Assembly (NCBI GenBank): GCA_937958375.1
Contig: CALGNY010000052.1
Location: forward strand, 1 to 7,677
Direction of reading: 5' to 3'
DNA: 7,677 nt
DNA from: an uncultured Bacillaceae bacterium
Lineage (GTDB): Bacteria; Bacillota; Bacilli; Bacillales; Alkalibacillaceae
Positions 1 through 6,036 of this stretch are shown here, piece by piece (position 1 is the stretch's first letter; each line of letters begins with the position of its first letter). The translations under genes were made by a program, and so were the position numbers. The notes below the pieces were generated by a model. That model worked only from the letters and a program-made list of their open reading frames with translations. It searched no databases and was not told where the DNA came from.

Positions 1-57
1 TGCACGGTTCGCCCTCCAAGTTGCACGGTTCGCCCTCCAAGTTGCACAGTTCGCCCT
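1..57. repeat. 21-bp tandem repeat, 2.7 copies, cut by window edge
   Basis: Two identical 21-bp units (1-21 and 22-42) are followed by a 15-nt partial third unit (43-57) with one G-to-A change at 48. Each unit begins TGCACGGTTCGCCC and ends TCCAAGT. Because 21 is a multiple of three, frames stay open through it: on the plus strand one frame reads the heptapeptide LHGSPSK repeatedly and runs to a TAA at 78-80. No start or ribosome binding site is visible, so I treat it as a non-coding tandem array, or at most the tail of an ORF entering from the left. The array probably extends beyond base 1. Function is unknown; it is not a CRISPR, since there are no spacers. Confidence 0.85.
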
Positions 58-74
58 ACTGCCCTAACCATGTC

Positions 75-106
75 AAATAAAAACCGGATGCGTTCGCATC
101 CGGTTT
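75..106 (-). terminator. Rho-independent terminator of the TRAP operon
   Basis: An 11-bp perfect stem (81-91 with 96-106, core ACCGGATGC/GCATCCGGT) closes a 4-nt loop. Read on the minus strand it lies 11 nt after the permease stop codon and is followed by TTTTTATTTG. On the plus strand it is followed by TTTCTTT, so it may also stop transcription arriving from the left; it looks bidirectional. Confidence 0.9.
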
Positions 107-117
107 CTTTATGTTCA

Positions 118-2139
118 TTAGGCTGTTTGGGCTTTTTCTTTTCGATCTGTCATGAAGTTGATGATGAAGATGACTAGGATGACAGATAGTCCGATAATAT
201 CGGATGTCAAACCAGGTACAACTGAGAATAGCGCGGCAGCCAATAAAAGTAATCGCAGAACGACATTTAGGTGTGTTCGGAAATATCCTTCAAGTGCTGC
301 ACTCAACGCAATGATACCGACGACTGCCGTACTGACATTCAGCACAATATCACCGACATCGGCTAATGGGAATTCCGTTGCATTCGTTGCTAAGCCTTCT
401 GGATTGATCATCAATAAAGATGGTTCGAAGACGAACAAATATGGGATGATGAACCCAGCCAACGATAGCTTCAATGCTTGGAAACCGGTATACATCGGGT
501 TTCCGCCTGAGACCCCTGCTCCAGCGAACGCAGCTAACGCAACAGGAGGCGTGACGTTTGCGAAAATACCGAAGTAGAACACAAACATGTGTGCAACCAA
601 TACAGGTACACCGAATTCAGCCAATGCTGGTGCTGCCATTGTCGCTGTAATGATATACGCAGGTATGGACGGTAGACCCATACCTAAGATCATGGATGCA
701 AGCATTGTAAAGAACAAGGTCAAGAATAAAGAACCTGCTCCTAAGCTTTGGATAGAAGATGTCATGACCGTACCGAAGCTTGTTAAGCTAACAACACCGA
801 TAATGATCCCGACAACCGCACAGGCAATGACAACAGCAAGTGACTGACGGGCACCCATCGATAGGGCTTCCAGAATATCATTGATCGACATACGTGTTGT
901 TTTTCTGAAAGAGGCAACAACGACCGTCGTTACAATCGTCCAGAATGCTGCGTGACCGACAGGCATGTTTTGGAATAACAAACCGATCAAGACAACAATC
1001 GGGATCAATAAGTGACCTCGTTCTTTCATGACTTCTTTTACGCGAGGCAAATCAGCCTTCGGAATCCCACGAAGATCCCGCTTACCTGCACGGTAATGGA
1101 CCTGCATGATGACCGCTAAATAATATAGCACAGCTGGTACTAATGCCGCCAAAGCGATGACGCCATAGTTAATCCCAGTTGTCTCGGCCATAATAAAGGC
1201 ACTCGCCCCCATGATTGGCGGCAATACTTGGCCACCAACCGAAGCACTCGCTTCTACGGCACCTGCGAAGTTTTTGCTGTAGCCGATTTTTTTCATCAAT
1301 GGGATGGTAAATGAACCGGTACTTACTACGTTCGCGACCGCAGCACCGTTGATACTTCCCATGAAACCACTGGATACAACAGCAACCTTCGCTGGTCCAC
1401 CTTGTCGATGCCCTGCTAGAGCCATCGCAATATCATTAAAGAATTGTCCAAGCCCTGATTTCGTCAGGAACGCACCGAATAGAATAAATAGGAAGATGTA
1501 GTTAACGGAAGCGCCGATGGCCGTTGAATAAAGTCCTTCCGTTTTCAAATATAATTGACCAAATATATCTCCTAAATCAAATTCGCGTGTAATCAAACGC
1601 ATCGGTAAGAAATCCATGTGACTGAAAAATGGATATGCCAAAAAGACTAATGCCACAATCGGCAAAATCAAACCTGTCACACGGCGAGCCGCTTCCAAGA
1701 CAAGAAGTACGGCCAGAATTCCGACAGCGATATCCATATTGTTCGGAATACCCCCACGCTCCGTTACGATTGCGGTATATTCCATAATAATGTAAATTGC
1801 CGTGAAGAAACTTAGTCCGAAGAAAATCCAATCATAAAAAGGAATCTTCGTTCGGTTCTGTTTTGAAAATGTAGGATAAATCAAGAAAATCAATGCCAAC
1901 CCGACGGCCACGTGAACCGAACGCTGTTGTAATGCTGGAATTGGATTGAATTGTATCCACAAATGATAAATGGAATAAGCAATCGCTACAATTGCAACAA
2001 TCCATGCTAACAGCTTTCTATTATCAAAATTTCTGGTTTTTGATTCACGGTCGTATTTTTCGAGAATTTCTTTGTTGGCATCTTCCGGTGTGTTTCCCTC
2101 TACATCGACGGAAACTGGATTTACGTCCTTGTCACTCAT
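118..2139 (-). CDS. TAXI-TRAP transporter fused permease (DctQM type)
   Basis: Integral membrane permease of a tripartite ATP-independent periplasmic (TRAP) importer, in which the small Q and large M subunits are one chain; it would use an ion gradient to import a solute delivered by the lipoprotein encoded two genes upstream. The 673 residues match fused TAXI permeases. A hydrophilic N-terminus (1-42) is followed by helices at about 43-62, 77-90, 102-121 and 137-172 (Q-like part), then the DctM-like part with GSINGAAVANVVSTGSF (261-277), VGGQVLPPIMGASAF (301-315), MGLPSIPAYI (487-496) and NVTPPVALAAFAGAG (528-542). An extra hydrophobic C-terminal region (about 598-663) follows. I chose the ATG at 2139, not an upstream ATG at 2166, because GGAGGGGAG lies just before it and ATGA overlaps the stop of the preceding gene. 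Family assignment is firm; substrate is unknown, as TAXI relatives include glutamate and 2-oxoacid binders. Confidence 0.93.
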   Translation of the reverse strand: MSDKDVNPVSVDVEGNTPEDANKEILEKYDRESKTRNFDNRKLLAWIVAIVAIAYSIYHLWIQFNPIPALQQRSVHVAVGLALIFLIYPTFSKQNRTKIPFYDWIFFGLSFFTAIYIIMEYTAIVTERGGIPNNMDIAVGILAVLLVLEAARRVTGLILPIVALVFLAYPFFSHMDFLPMRLITREFDLGDIFGQLYLKTEGLYSTAIGASVNYIFLFILFGAFLTKSGLGQFFNDIAMALAGHRQGGPAKVAVVSSGFMGSINGAAVANVVSTGSFTIPLMKKIGYSKNFAGAVEASASVGGQVLPPIMGASAFIMAETTGINYGVIALAALVPAVLYYLAVIMQVHYRAGKRDLRGIPKADLPRVKEVMKERGHLLIPIVVLIGLLFQNMPVGHAAFWTIVTTVVVASFRKTTRMSINDILEALSMGARQSLAVVIACAVVGIIIGVVSLTSFGTVMTSSIQSLGAGSLFLTLFFTMLASMILGMGLPSIPAYIITATMAAPALAEFGVPVLVAHMFVFYFGIFANVTPPVALAAFAGAGVSGGNPMYTGFQALKLSLAGFIIPYLFVFEPSLLMINPEGLATNATEFPLADVGDIVLNVSTAVVGIIALSAALEGYFRTHLNVVLRLLLLAAALFSVVPGLTSDIIGLSVILVIFIINFMTDRKEKAQTA

Positions 2140-2606
2140 AGAAACTCCCCTCCAAATAAGTTCCAAAGATATAGCTTCTCGATCGAAAAACGAACCTCTG
2201 TATAGGGTTCCACCATCTTATAAAGCTCAATATCTTCGTCTTCTGTAATCATGGTTGTTTGTACATTTTCTGAGACAACGAGATTCAACGCTTCCATCGT
2301 CCGGTTGACTTCCATATGCACAAACCCATCATTTTTTTGATGAACATCCCCATTGGAAGGGACGCCGGCACCAAATGTTTTAAAATAGGTTTCGGTCAAA
2401 ATCAGCTGGTCTTCTTTTCTCTCATATACTTCATACCATGGTTCCTTTTCAACCGAATGGACCCACGTGATCGTAAATTTTTCATCAGTCAAATAGTATA
2501 CCCCATCTTCTGTTTCCAATTGGATGACTGGTATTCTGATGAAAATAAAAAGAAAAATGAGGGGCAACAAAATGATTGCGCCCCTCATCAACCACTTACT
2601 GTTCAT
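2136..2606 (-). CDS. DUF1850 family protein, TAXI-TRAP associated
   Basis: Small 156-residue protein of unknown biochemical role. Residues 8-27 form one strong hydrophobic segment (signal anchor or uncleaved signal peptide), leaving a domain of about 125 residues outside the membrane. Conserved-looking blocks are TWVHSVEKEPWYEVYE (47-62) and FGAGVPSNG (78-86), which I recognise as typical of DUF1850, a family repeatedly found between a TAXI receptor and a fused TRAP permease. That is the arrangement here. Its start overlaps the end of the receptor gene by 11 nt, and its stop overlaps the permease start as ATGA. No good ribosome binding site stands in front of the ATG at 2606 (the nearest AGGAG is about 15 nt away), so translation is probably coupled to the receptor; an internal ATG at residue 7 is a poorer alternative. 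An accessory or missing small-subunit role is inference. Confidence 0.82.
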   Translation of the reverse strand: MNSKWLMRGAIILLPLIFLFIFIRIPVIQLETEDGVYYLTDEKFTITWVHSVEKEPWYEVYERKEDQLILTETYFKTFGAGVPSNGDVHQKNDGFVHMEVNRTMEALNLVVSENVQTTMITEDEDIELYKMVEPYTEVRFSIEKLYLWNLFGGEFL

Positions 2607-3585
2607 TGTAGTAACGTTCTGCTCCTGGGTGAATAGGTGCTACCATTCCTTCTTGAGCATCTTCTAGGTTAATATCAGACGCTGCTTGGTGAGAGTTTTC
2701 TAATTGATCTAGATTATCAAATAGTGTTTTCGTCAATTCGTAAACATCATCTTCACTCAAGTCAGAGCGAACGACTAAAGCATTCATAATCGCTGCTGTA
2801 GGAATTGGCTCCTCGTTATTGTAAGTATCTGCAGGAATATCAATGGCCACAAAGTAGTCTTTGTCTTGAGCAATTTCTTCTACTTTTTCTGCTTCAATCG
2901 TAACCATTTTTAGATCAACAGACTCTGCAAGTTCCAATACGGAAGAGTTCGGCAAACCACTAGTCAGGAACGCTGCATCAATTTGTCCTGAACGTAGTCC
3001 GTCAGCTGCTTCTGCATACCCTAAGTAGTCAACTTCGATGTCATCATATGTGATTCCGTGACCTTCCAATAATGTACGGGAAGTGATTTCAACACCTGAG
3101 TTTTGGTCACCAACCGCAACACGCTTACCTTCTAAGTCACTTAACGTTTCAATTCCTGTATCTTCAGTCGTTACAACTTGTACATAGTTTGGATACAATG
3201 TTGCGATTTGTTGAACGTTTTCAATAGGTTCGTCAAAACTTTCGATACCTTCAATTCCTTGACTCAATGCGTCACTCATTACAAATGCCATTTCAACTTT
3301 TTCTTCTTTCAACAAGTTGAGGTTTTCAACAGAAGCCCCTGTTGTTTGTGTTTTTGAGTTTACATTTAGATCCGATGAATAAATTTCAGCTAGCGTCGTT
3401 GCAATGATGTTATAAGGTCCGGATGAACCACCTGTTGCAATCGTTGCAATGTTGGTATCCAATCCTTCACCATTACCTCCGTCACCGCCATTGTCTCCAG
3501 ATCCTTCATCGTCCCCGCCGCCACAAGCAGCCAAGATTAATGAAAGCGATAACATTAATGCTAAGAATAGAATATTTTTCTTCAT
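2596..3585 (-). CDS. TAXI family TRAP transporter solute-binding lipoprotein
   Basis: Extracytoplasmic substrate receptor that captures a solute and hands it to the fused permease. A 20-residue lipoprotein signal peptide ends in lipobox LAAC (Cys21), predicting anchoring to the outer face of the membrane. Residues 22-43 are a Gly/Asp/Glu-rich flexible linker, then the two-lobed binding fold begins. Family marks are IATGGSSGPYNIIATTLAEI (49-68), TTGASVENLNLL (81-92), RVAVGDQNSGVEITSRTLL (155-173), GQIDAAFLTSGLP (200-212) and the C-terminal HPGAERYY (319-326). Its 329 residues are normal for the family. The ATG at 3585 is preceded by AAGAGGGGGAT at good spacing. It is first in a three-gene operon with an extended -10 promoter about 45 nt upstream. 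The ligand cannot be read from the sequence; characterised TAXI proteins bind glutamate-like or 2-oxoacid ligands. Confidence 0.93.
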   Translation of the reverse strand: MKKNILFLALMLSLSLILAACGGGDDEGSGDNGGDGGNGEGLDTNIATIATGGSSGPYNIIATTLAEIYSSDLNVNSKTQTTGASVENLNLLKEEKVEMAFVMSDALSQGIEGIESFDEPIENVQQIATLYPNYVQVVTTEDTGIETLSDLEGKRVAVGDQNSGVEITSRTLLEGHGITYDDIEVDYLGYAEAADGLRSGQIDAAFLTSGLPNSSVLELAESVDLKMVTIEAEKVEEIAQDKDYFVAIDIPADTYNNEEPIPTAAIMNALVVRSDLSEDDVYELTKTLFDNLDQLENSHQAASDINLEDAQEGMVAPIHPGAERYYNEQ

Positions 3586-3623
3586 TTTGTTTATCCCCCT
3601 CTTGGTAGTAGATTATCACGATA

Positions 3624-3669
3624 GTTATTATAACATAATTCATCCGAAAAGAGTCACTAATGATTCATT
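3624..3669 (-). promoter_or_regulatory. Extended -10 promoter of the TAXI-TRAP operon with two small palindromes
   Basis: On the minus strand TGTTATAAT (3627-3635) is a perfect -10 hexamer with a TGn extension. The best -35 is GTGACT (3652-3657), four of six matches but at a long 19-nt spacing, so the extended -10 probably does most of the work. Transcription would begin near 3620, leaving a leader of about 35 nt with no room for a riboswitch. Two 11-bp odd-centred palindromes flank the core: GTTATTATAAC (3624-3634) over the -10 and AATGATTCATT (3659-3669) just upstream of the -35, with centres 35 bp apart. They could be operators, but their sequences differ and they are AT-rich, so this is speculative. 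Confidence 0.65.
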
Positions 3670-3688
3670 GGTTATTTCTGCCAGACCT

Positions 3689-3713
3689 CTGATCATTTTT
3701 TAAAAATCAACAG
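3689..3713. repeat. AT-rich imperfect inverted repeat next to DnaA box 1
   Basis: Twelve-base arms (3689-3700 and 3702-3713) mirror each other around T3701 with two mismatches; the centre is TTTTTTAAAAA. It lies 2 bp from the first perfect DnaA box and about 55 bp upstream of the TAXI -10. It is too AT-rich to be a convincing terminator stem. It could be an easily melted or bent element beside the DnaA boxes, or chance. Confidence 0.35.
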
Positions 3714-3715
3714 CT

Positions 3716-3885
3716 TTATCCACAGGTATATTGTGTTTACAGTCAGTCACACACAGACTTATCCACATTATCCACAGACAAGAATTCATTTATTCACATT
3801 TTTATCCCAAACGACCGTTCAGTTCGAAGCCCGTCAAACTGGACAATAAGAAAAATGCCCACAGCTTGTGGATAGCTGTGGACAA
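3716..3885. promoter_or_regulatory. DnaA-box cluster in the tsaD / TAXI-TRAP intergenic region
   Basis: Six 9-mers match the bacterial DnaA box TTATNCACA or differ by one base. Plus strand: 3716-3724, 3759-3767 and 3768-3776 are perfect TTATCCACA (the last two directly abut), and 3790-3798 is TTATTCACA. Minus strand: 3867-3875 is CTATCCACA and 3877-3885 is TTGTCCACA, each one mismatch. Three perfect 9-mers within 61 bp is far beyond chance. The replication initiator DnaA is expected to bind here. Known context: B. subtilis carries several DnaA-box clusters outside oriC that restrain initiation, and I recall one beside gcp, the tsaD orthologue. No dnaA, dnaN or rpmH is nearby, so this is not oriC. 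A role in titrating DnaA, or in regulating the TAXI operon 80 bp away, is inference. Confidence 0.85.
3849..3881 (-). terminator. Rho-independent terminator after tsaD
   Basis: On the minus strand an 8-bp stem CCACAGCT/AGCTGTGG (3874-3881 with 3859-3866) encloses a 7-nt loop and is followed after two bases by ATTTTTCTTAT. It starts 4 nt after the tsaD stop, ending the thiL-tsaD operon. The hairpin is unusual because its arms and loop carry the two inverted one-mismatch DnaA boxes. Confidence 0.8.
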
Positions 3886-4896
3886 TTACGATTCAATCAT
3901 CAAACCTGGATTTGCATTTAAATCCATGCTCGTAAACTGATTTTCTCGATATAAAATAGACGCAGCTGCACCGATCATTGCTGCATTGTCTGTACATAAA
4001 TAAAGCGGTGGAACAGATACGTCAATTCCGGAATTCTGAAATTGCTCCTCAATCGCTTTTCGTAAACTTTGATTAGCGGATACGCCTCCAGCTACTATCA
4101 ATTGATTGACGCCGCATTGCTTTGCCGCACGATAAGTTTTCTCGACTAATACATCAACTACGCTCGCTTGAAACGATGCAGCGATGTTTTCCTTATGAAT
4201 CGGCTCGTTTTTTTGCTTCAAATTGTGAATTTGGTTGACTACGGCAGTCTTCAAACCACTGAAGCTAAAATCAAAAGAATCTTCCTCCAACCAAGAACGC
4301 GGAAAATCATAAACATCTTCACCTTCTTGGGCCAGCCGATCAATCACAGGTCCTCCTGGATAAGGCAATTCCAATGCTTTAGCAATTTTATCATAGGCTT
4401 CTCCCGCCGCGTCATCTCTCGTTTCCCCGATAATTTCATACTGGCCGTGCTCTTTCATGAGAATCAATTCGGTATGTCCGCCAGATACGACCAAACTCAA
4501 TAATGGAAAATCAAATTCTCCATCAAACCGATTCGCATAAATATGCCCAGCAATATGATGGACGCCAATGAGTGGCTTTTGATGTGCAAATGCCAGTGTT
4601 TTAGCAGCATTCACACCGATCAACAACGCTCCGACAAGTCCAGGCCCTTCCGTCACGGCTACGGCATCAATCTCTTCCATCGTCACCTCGGCCTGATTAA
4701 GCGCCTCTTCAATGACAATCGTTATTTGCTCGATATGATGCCTGGAGGCTAACTCCGGAACGACCCCACCAAACTTTTCATGAATATCCATCTGCGTAGC
4801 TACAACATTCGACAGCAATTTATTGCCGCCTTCCACGACAGCCGCTGCAGTCTCATCGCAACTTGTTTCAATCGCTAAAATTTTTTCGTTGTTCAT
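3886..4896 (-). CDS. tsaD: tRNA N6-threonylcarbamoyladenosine transferase, catalytic subunit TsaD
   Basis: Kae1/TsaD ASKHA-fold enzyme that, with TsaB and TsaE, transfers the threonylcarbamoyl group from threonylcarbamoyl-AMP to A37 of ANN-decoding tRNAs in the cytoplasm. At 336 residues it is full length. Visible marks: ILAIETSCDETAAAVV (6-21), ELASRHH (48-54), EGPGLVGALLIG (83-94), the metal-binding HHIAGH (113-118), SGGHTELI (138-145), GETRDDAAGEAYDK (157-170), YPGGPVIDRLA (179-189), FSFSGLKTAV (210-219) and near the C-terminus CTDNAAMIGAA with the metal-ligand Asp. The ATG at 4896 is chosen over an upstream GTG at 4911: GGTGGAG stands 6 nt before it and ATGA overlaps the rimI stop, implying translational coupling. 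It is last in the thiL-tsaE-tsaB-rimI-tsaD operon and is followed by a terminator. Older names are gcp and ydiE. Confidence 0.97.
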   Translation of the reverse strand: MNNEKILAIETSCDETAAAVVEGGNKLLSNVVATQMDIHEKFGGVVPELASRHHIEQITIVIEEALNQAEVTMEEIDAVAVTEGPGLVGALLIGVNAAKTLAFAHQKPLIGVHHIAGHIYANRFDGEFDFPLLSLVVSGGHTELILMKEHGQYEIIGETRDDAAGEAYDKIAKALELPYPGGPVIDRLAQEGEDVYDFPRSWLEEDSFDFSFSGLKTAVVNQIHNLKQKNEPIHKENIAASFQASVVDVLVEKTYRAAKQCGVNQLIVAGGVSANQSLRKAIEEQFQNSGIDVSVPPLYLCTDNAAMIGAAASILYRENQFTSMDLNANPGLMIES

Positions 4897-5348
4897 GATA
4901 ACTCCACCCACATGACAATGGCATCTTCACCATTGTCCCGATAATAATTTTTTCGTTTTCCGACAGCTTTCATGCCGAAACGTTCATATAATCGCTGTGC
5001 AGCGACATTGGATTCACGAACTTCCAAAGATAATTCCTTCGCATCTTTCAGCTTTAGCCACCGAATCATCCGGTTGAATAATCGCTCACCATACCGGTTT
5101 CCCCGTTCACTCGGTAAAATCGCGATGTTCGTGATTTGTGCCGATTCGACGACTGTCCATGCTCCACAATAACCAATCACTTGATTATTCTTTTCAACGA
5201 CCAGATAATCAGAAAACGGATTTTCGACCAAGTCATGCAGAATATCTTCTTTTTTCCAAGGCGAACTGAAAGAAGTGTGTTCAACGGTCATGACCTCATC
5301 GATATCTTCAACCGTCATCCACCGAATCGTAAGTTCATCCATTGCCAT
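4893..5348 (-). CDS. rimI: Ribosomal protein S18-alanine N-acetyltransferase-like protein RimI
   Basis: GNAT-fold N-acetyltransferase that in characterised relatives acetylates the N-terminal alanine of ribosomal protein S18 using acetyl-CoA; the Bacillaceae target is less sure. From the ATG at 5348 it has 151 residues, normal for RimI. Marks: IRWMTVEDIDEVMTVE (8-23), FSSPW (27-31), YLVVEKNNQVIGYCGAW (48-64), the strand-plus-loop ITNIAILPSERGNRYGERLF (72-91) carrying the acetyl-CoA phosphate loop (R82 to G87), SLEVRESNVAAQRLYERFGM (107-126) and RKNYYRDNGEDAIVMW (132-147). The open frame extends upstream to 5453, but that extension lies wholly inside tsaB and lacks family similarity. ATG 5348 or 5342 both overlap the tsaB stop, and the ribosome site is weak, so initiation is probably coupled. 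It overlaps tsaD by 4 nt. Confidence 0.92.
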   Translation of the reverse strand: MAMDELTIRWMTVEDIDEVMTVEHTSFSSPWKKEDILHDLVENPFSDYLVVEKNNQVIGYCGAWTVVESAQITNIAILPSERGNRYGERLFNRMIRWLKLKDAKELSLEVRESNVAAQRLYERFGMKAVGKRKNYYRDNGEDAIVMWVELS

Positions 5349-6036
5349 TCTTCTTTTTTTCACGCCATTTTGCCTCAGCTTCAACCAGTCGGTGGTAATT
5401 CGGGCTTGCTGTGTGGACGTCGACACCATCACGATCTTTACCGAGCAAAACAAGTTGTCCAGCGTGAGGCATCGAAAAATGTCCTTCCACCCATTTCGCC
5501 TGGTCCCCCAATTTCTGATTGACGACCTCTTTTAACTGATGTGCCGTCGAGCTTACAAACATGATCGGTTCATCGTATGTCTGTAAGTGTGTCAACCACT
5601 CGTCCATCGAAACGTTCGTGTCACTTTCTTCAACCGTTAAATTACCCATATTCGCTCGATACAAGCCAGTGAATACGTTCCCTCTTCTGGCATCAAAAAA
5701 AGGACAAACCAACCCATTTGAATAGATGACGTTTGCTGCCAACAACTCGAGGCTTGAGATCATGACCAGCGGAATCTTCAAGGTCCACGCTAACGTTTTG
5801 GCAGTTGTCATACCTATTCGCAAACCCGTGTAAGAGCCCGGACCGTTCGCAACAATGATCTTATCCAAATCGTTTGGATTCAATTTCACTTCGTTTAATA
5901 TATATTGAATCGAAGGCATCAATTGGACGGAATGAGTTCGTTTCACGTTCCACGTCAATTCACCGAGAGGTTTATGATCTTCATATATCGCAATGCTCAT
6001 TGGTTGATTCGATGTATCAATCGCCAAAATGTTCAT
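5335..6036 (-). CDS. tsaB: tRNA threonylcarbamoyladenosine biosynthesis protein TsaB
   Basis: Non-catalytic ASKHA-fold partner of TsaD; it dimerises with TsaD and with TsaE forms the t6A37 transfer complex. The 233 residues fit the family. Visible marks: ILAIDTSNQPMSIAIY (3-18), the THSVQLMP helix start (34-41), NGPGSYTGLRIGMTTAKTLA (64-83), SSLELLA (94-100), PFFDARRGNVFTGLY (112-126) and the C-terminal PNYHRLVEAE with the usual tyrosine. The start ATG at 6036 forms an ATGA overlap with the tsaE stop and has GAGGAG 8 nt upstream. The end overlaps rimI by up to 14 nt. Gene order tsaE-tsaB-rimI-tsaD is that of B. subtilis ydiB-ydiC-ydiD-ydiE. The C-terminal tail (KWREKKKNGNG) is basic and probably disordered. 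Confidence 0.95.
   Translation of the reverse strand: MNILAIDTSNQPMSIAIYEDHKPLGELTWNVKRTHSVQLMPSIQYILNEVKLNPNDLDKIIVANGPGSYTGLRIGMTTAKTLAWTLKIPLVMISSLELLAANVIYSNGLVCPFFDARRGNVFTGLYRANMGNLTVEESDTNVSMDEWLTHLQTYDEPIMFVSSTAHQLKEVVNQKLGDQAKWVEGHFSMPHAGQLVLLGKDRDGVDVHTASPNYHRLVEAEAKWREKKKNGNG

Noticed and set aside
1..57. CRISPR array
   Set aside because: Units are directly adjacent with no unique spacers and are only 21 bp long.
152..577. Plus-strand ORF of 141 codons opposite the permease
   Set aside because: Antisense shadow of the permease gene; the opposite frame carries unmistakable TRAP permease motifs.
1953..1961. Single DnaA-box-like 9-mer GTATCCACA inside the permease gene
   Set aside because: Isolated one-mismatch hit within coding sequence, expected by chance.
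3716..3885. A chromosomal or plasmid replication origin
   Set aside because: DnaA boxes are clear, but no dnaA, dnaN, rpmH, rep gene or iterons are present and the flanks are ordinary housekeeping and transport genes; an extra-origin DnaA cluster explains it better.
3731..3940. Plus-strand ORF of 69 codons across the DnaA cluster
   Set aside because: It runs through DnaA boxes, a terminator and antisense tsaD, has no ribosome binding site and gives a protein without recognisable features.
5349..5453. N-terminal extension of RimI to 186 residues
   Set aside because: It lies wholly within tsaB, has no ribosome binding site and RimI proteins are about 150 residues.
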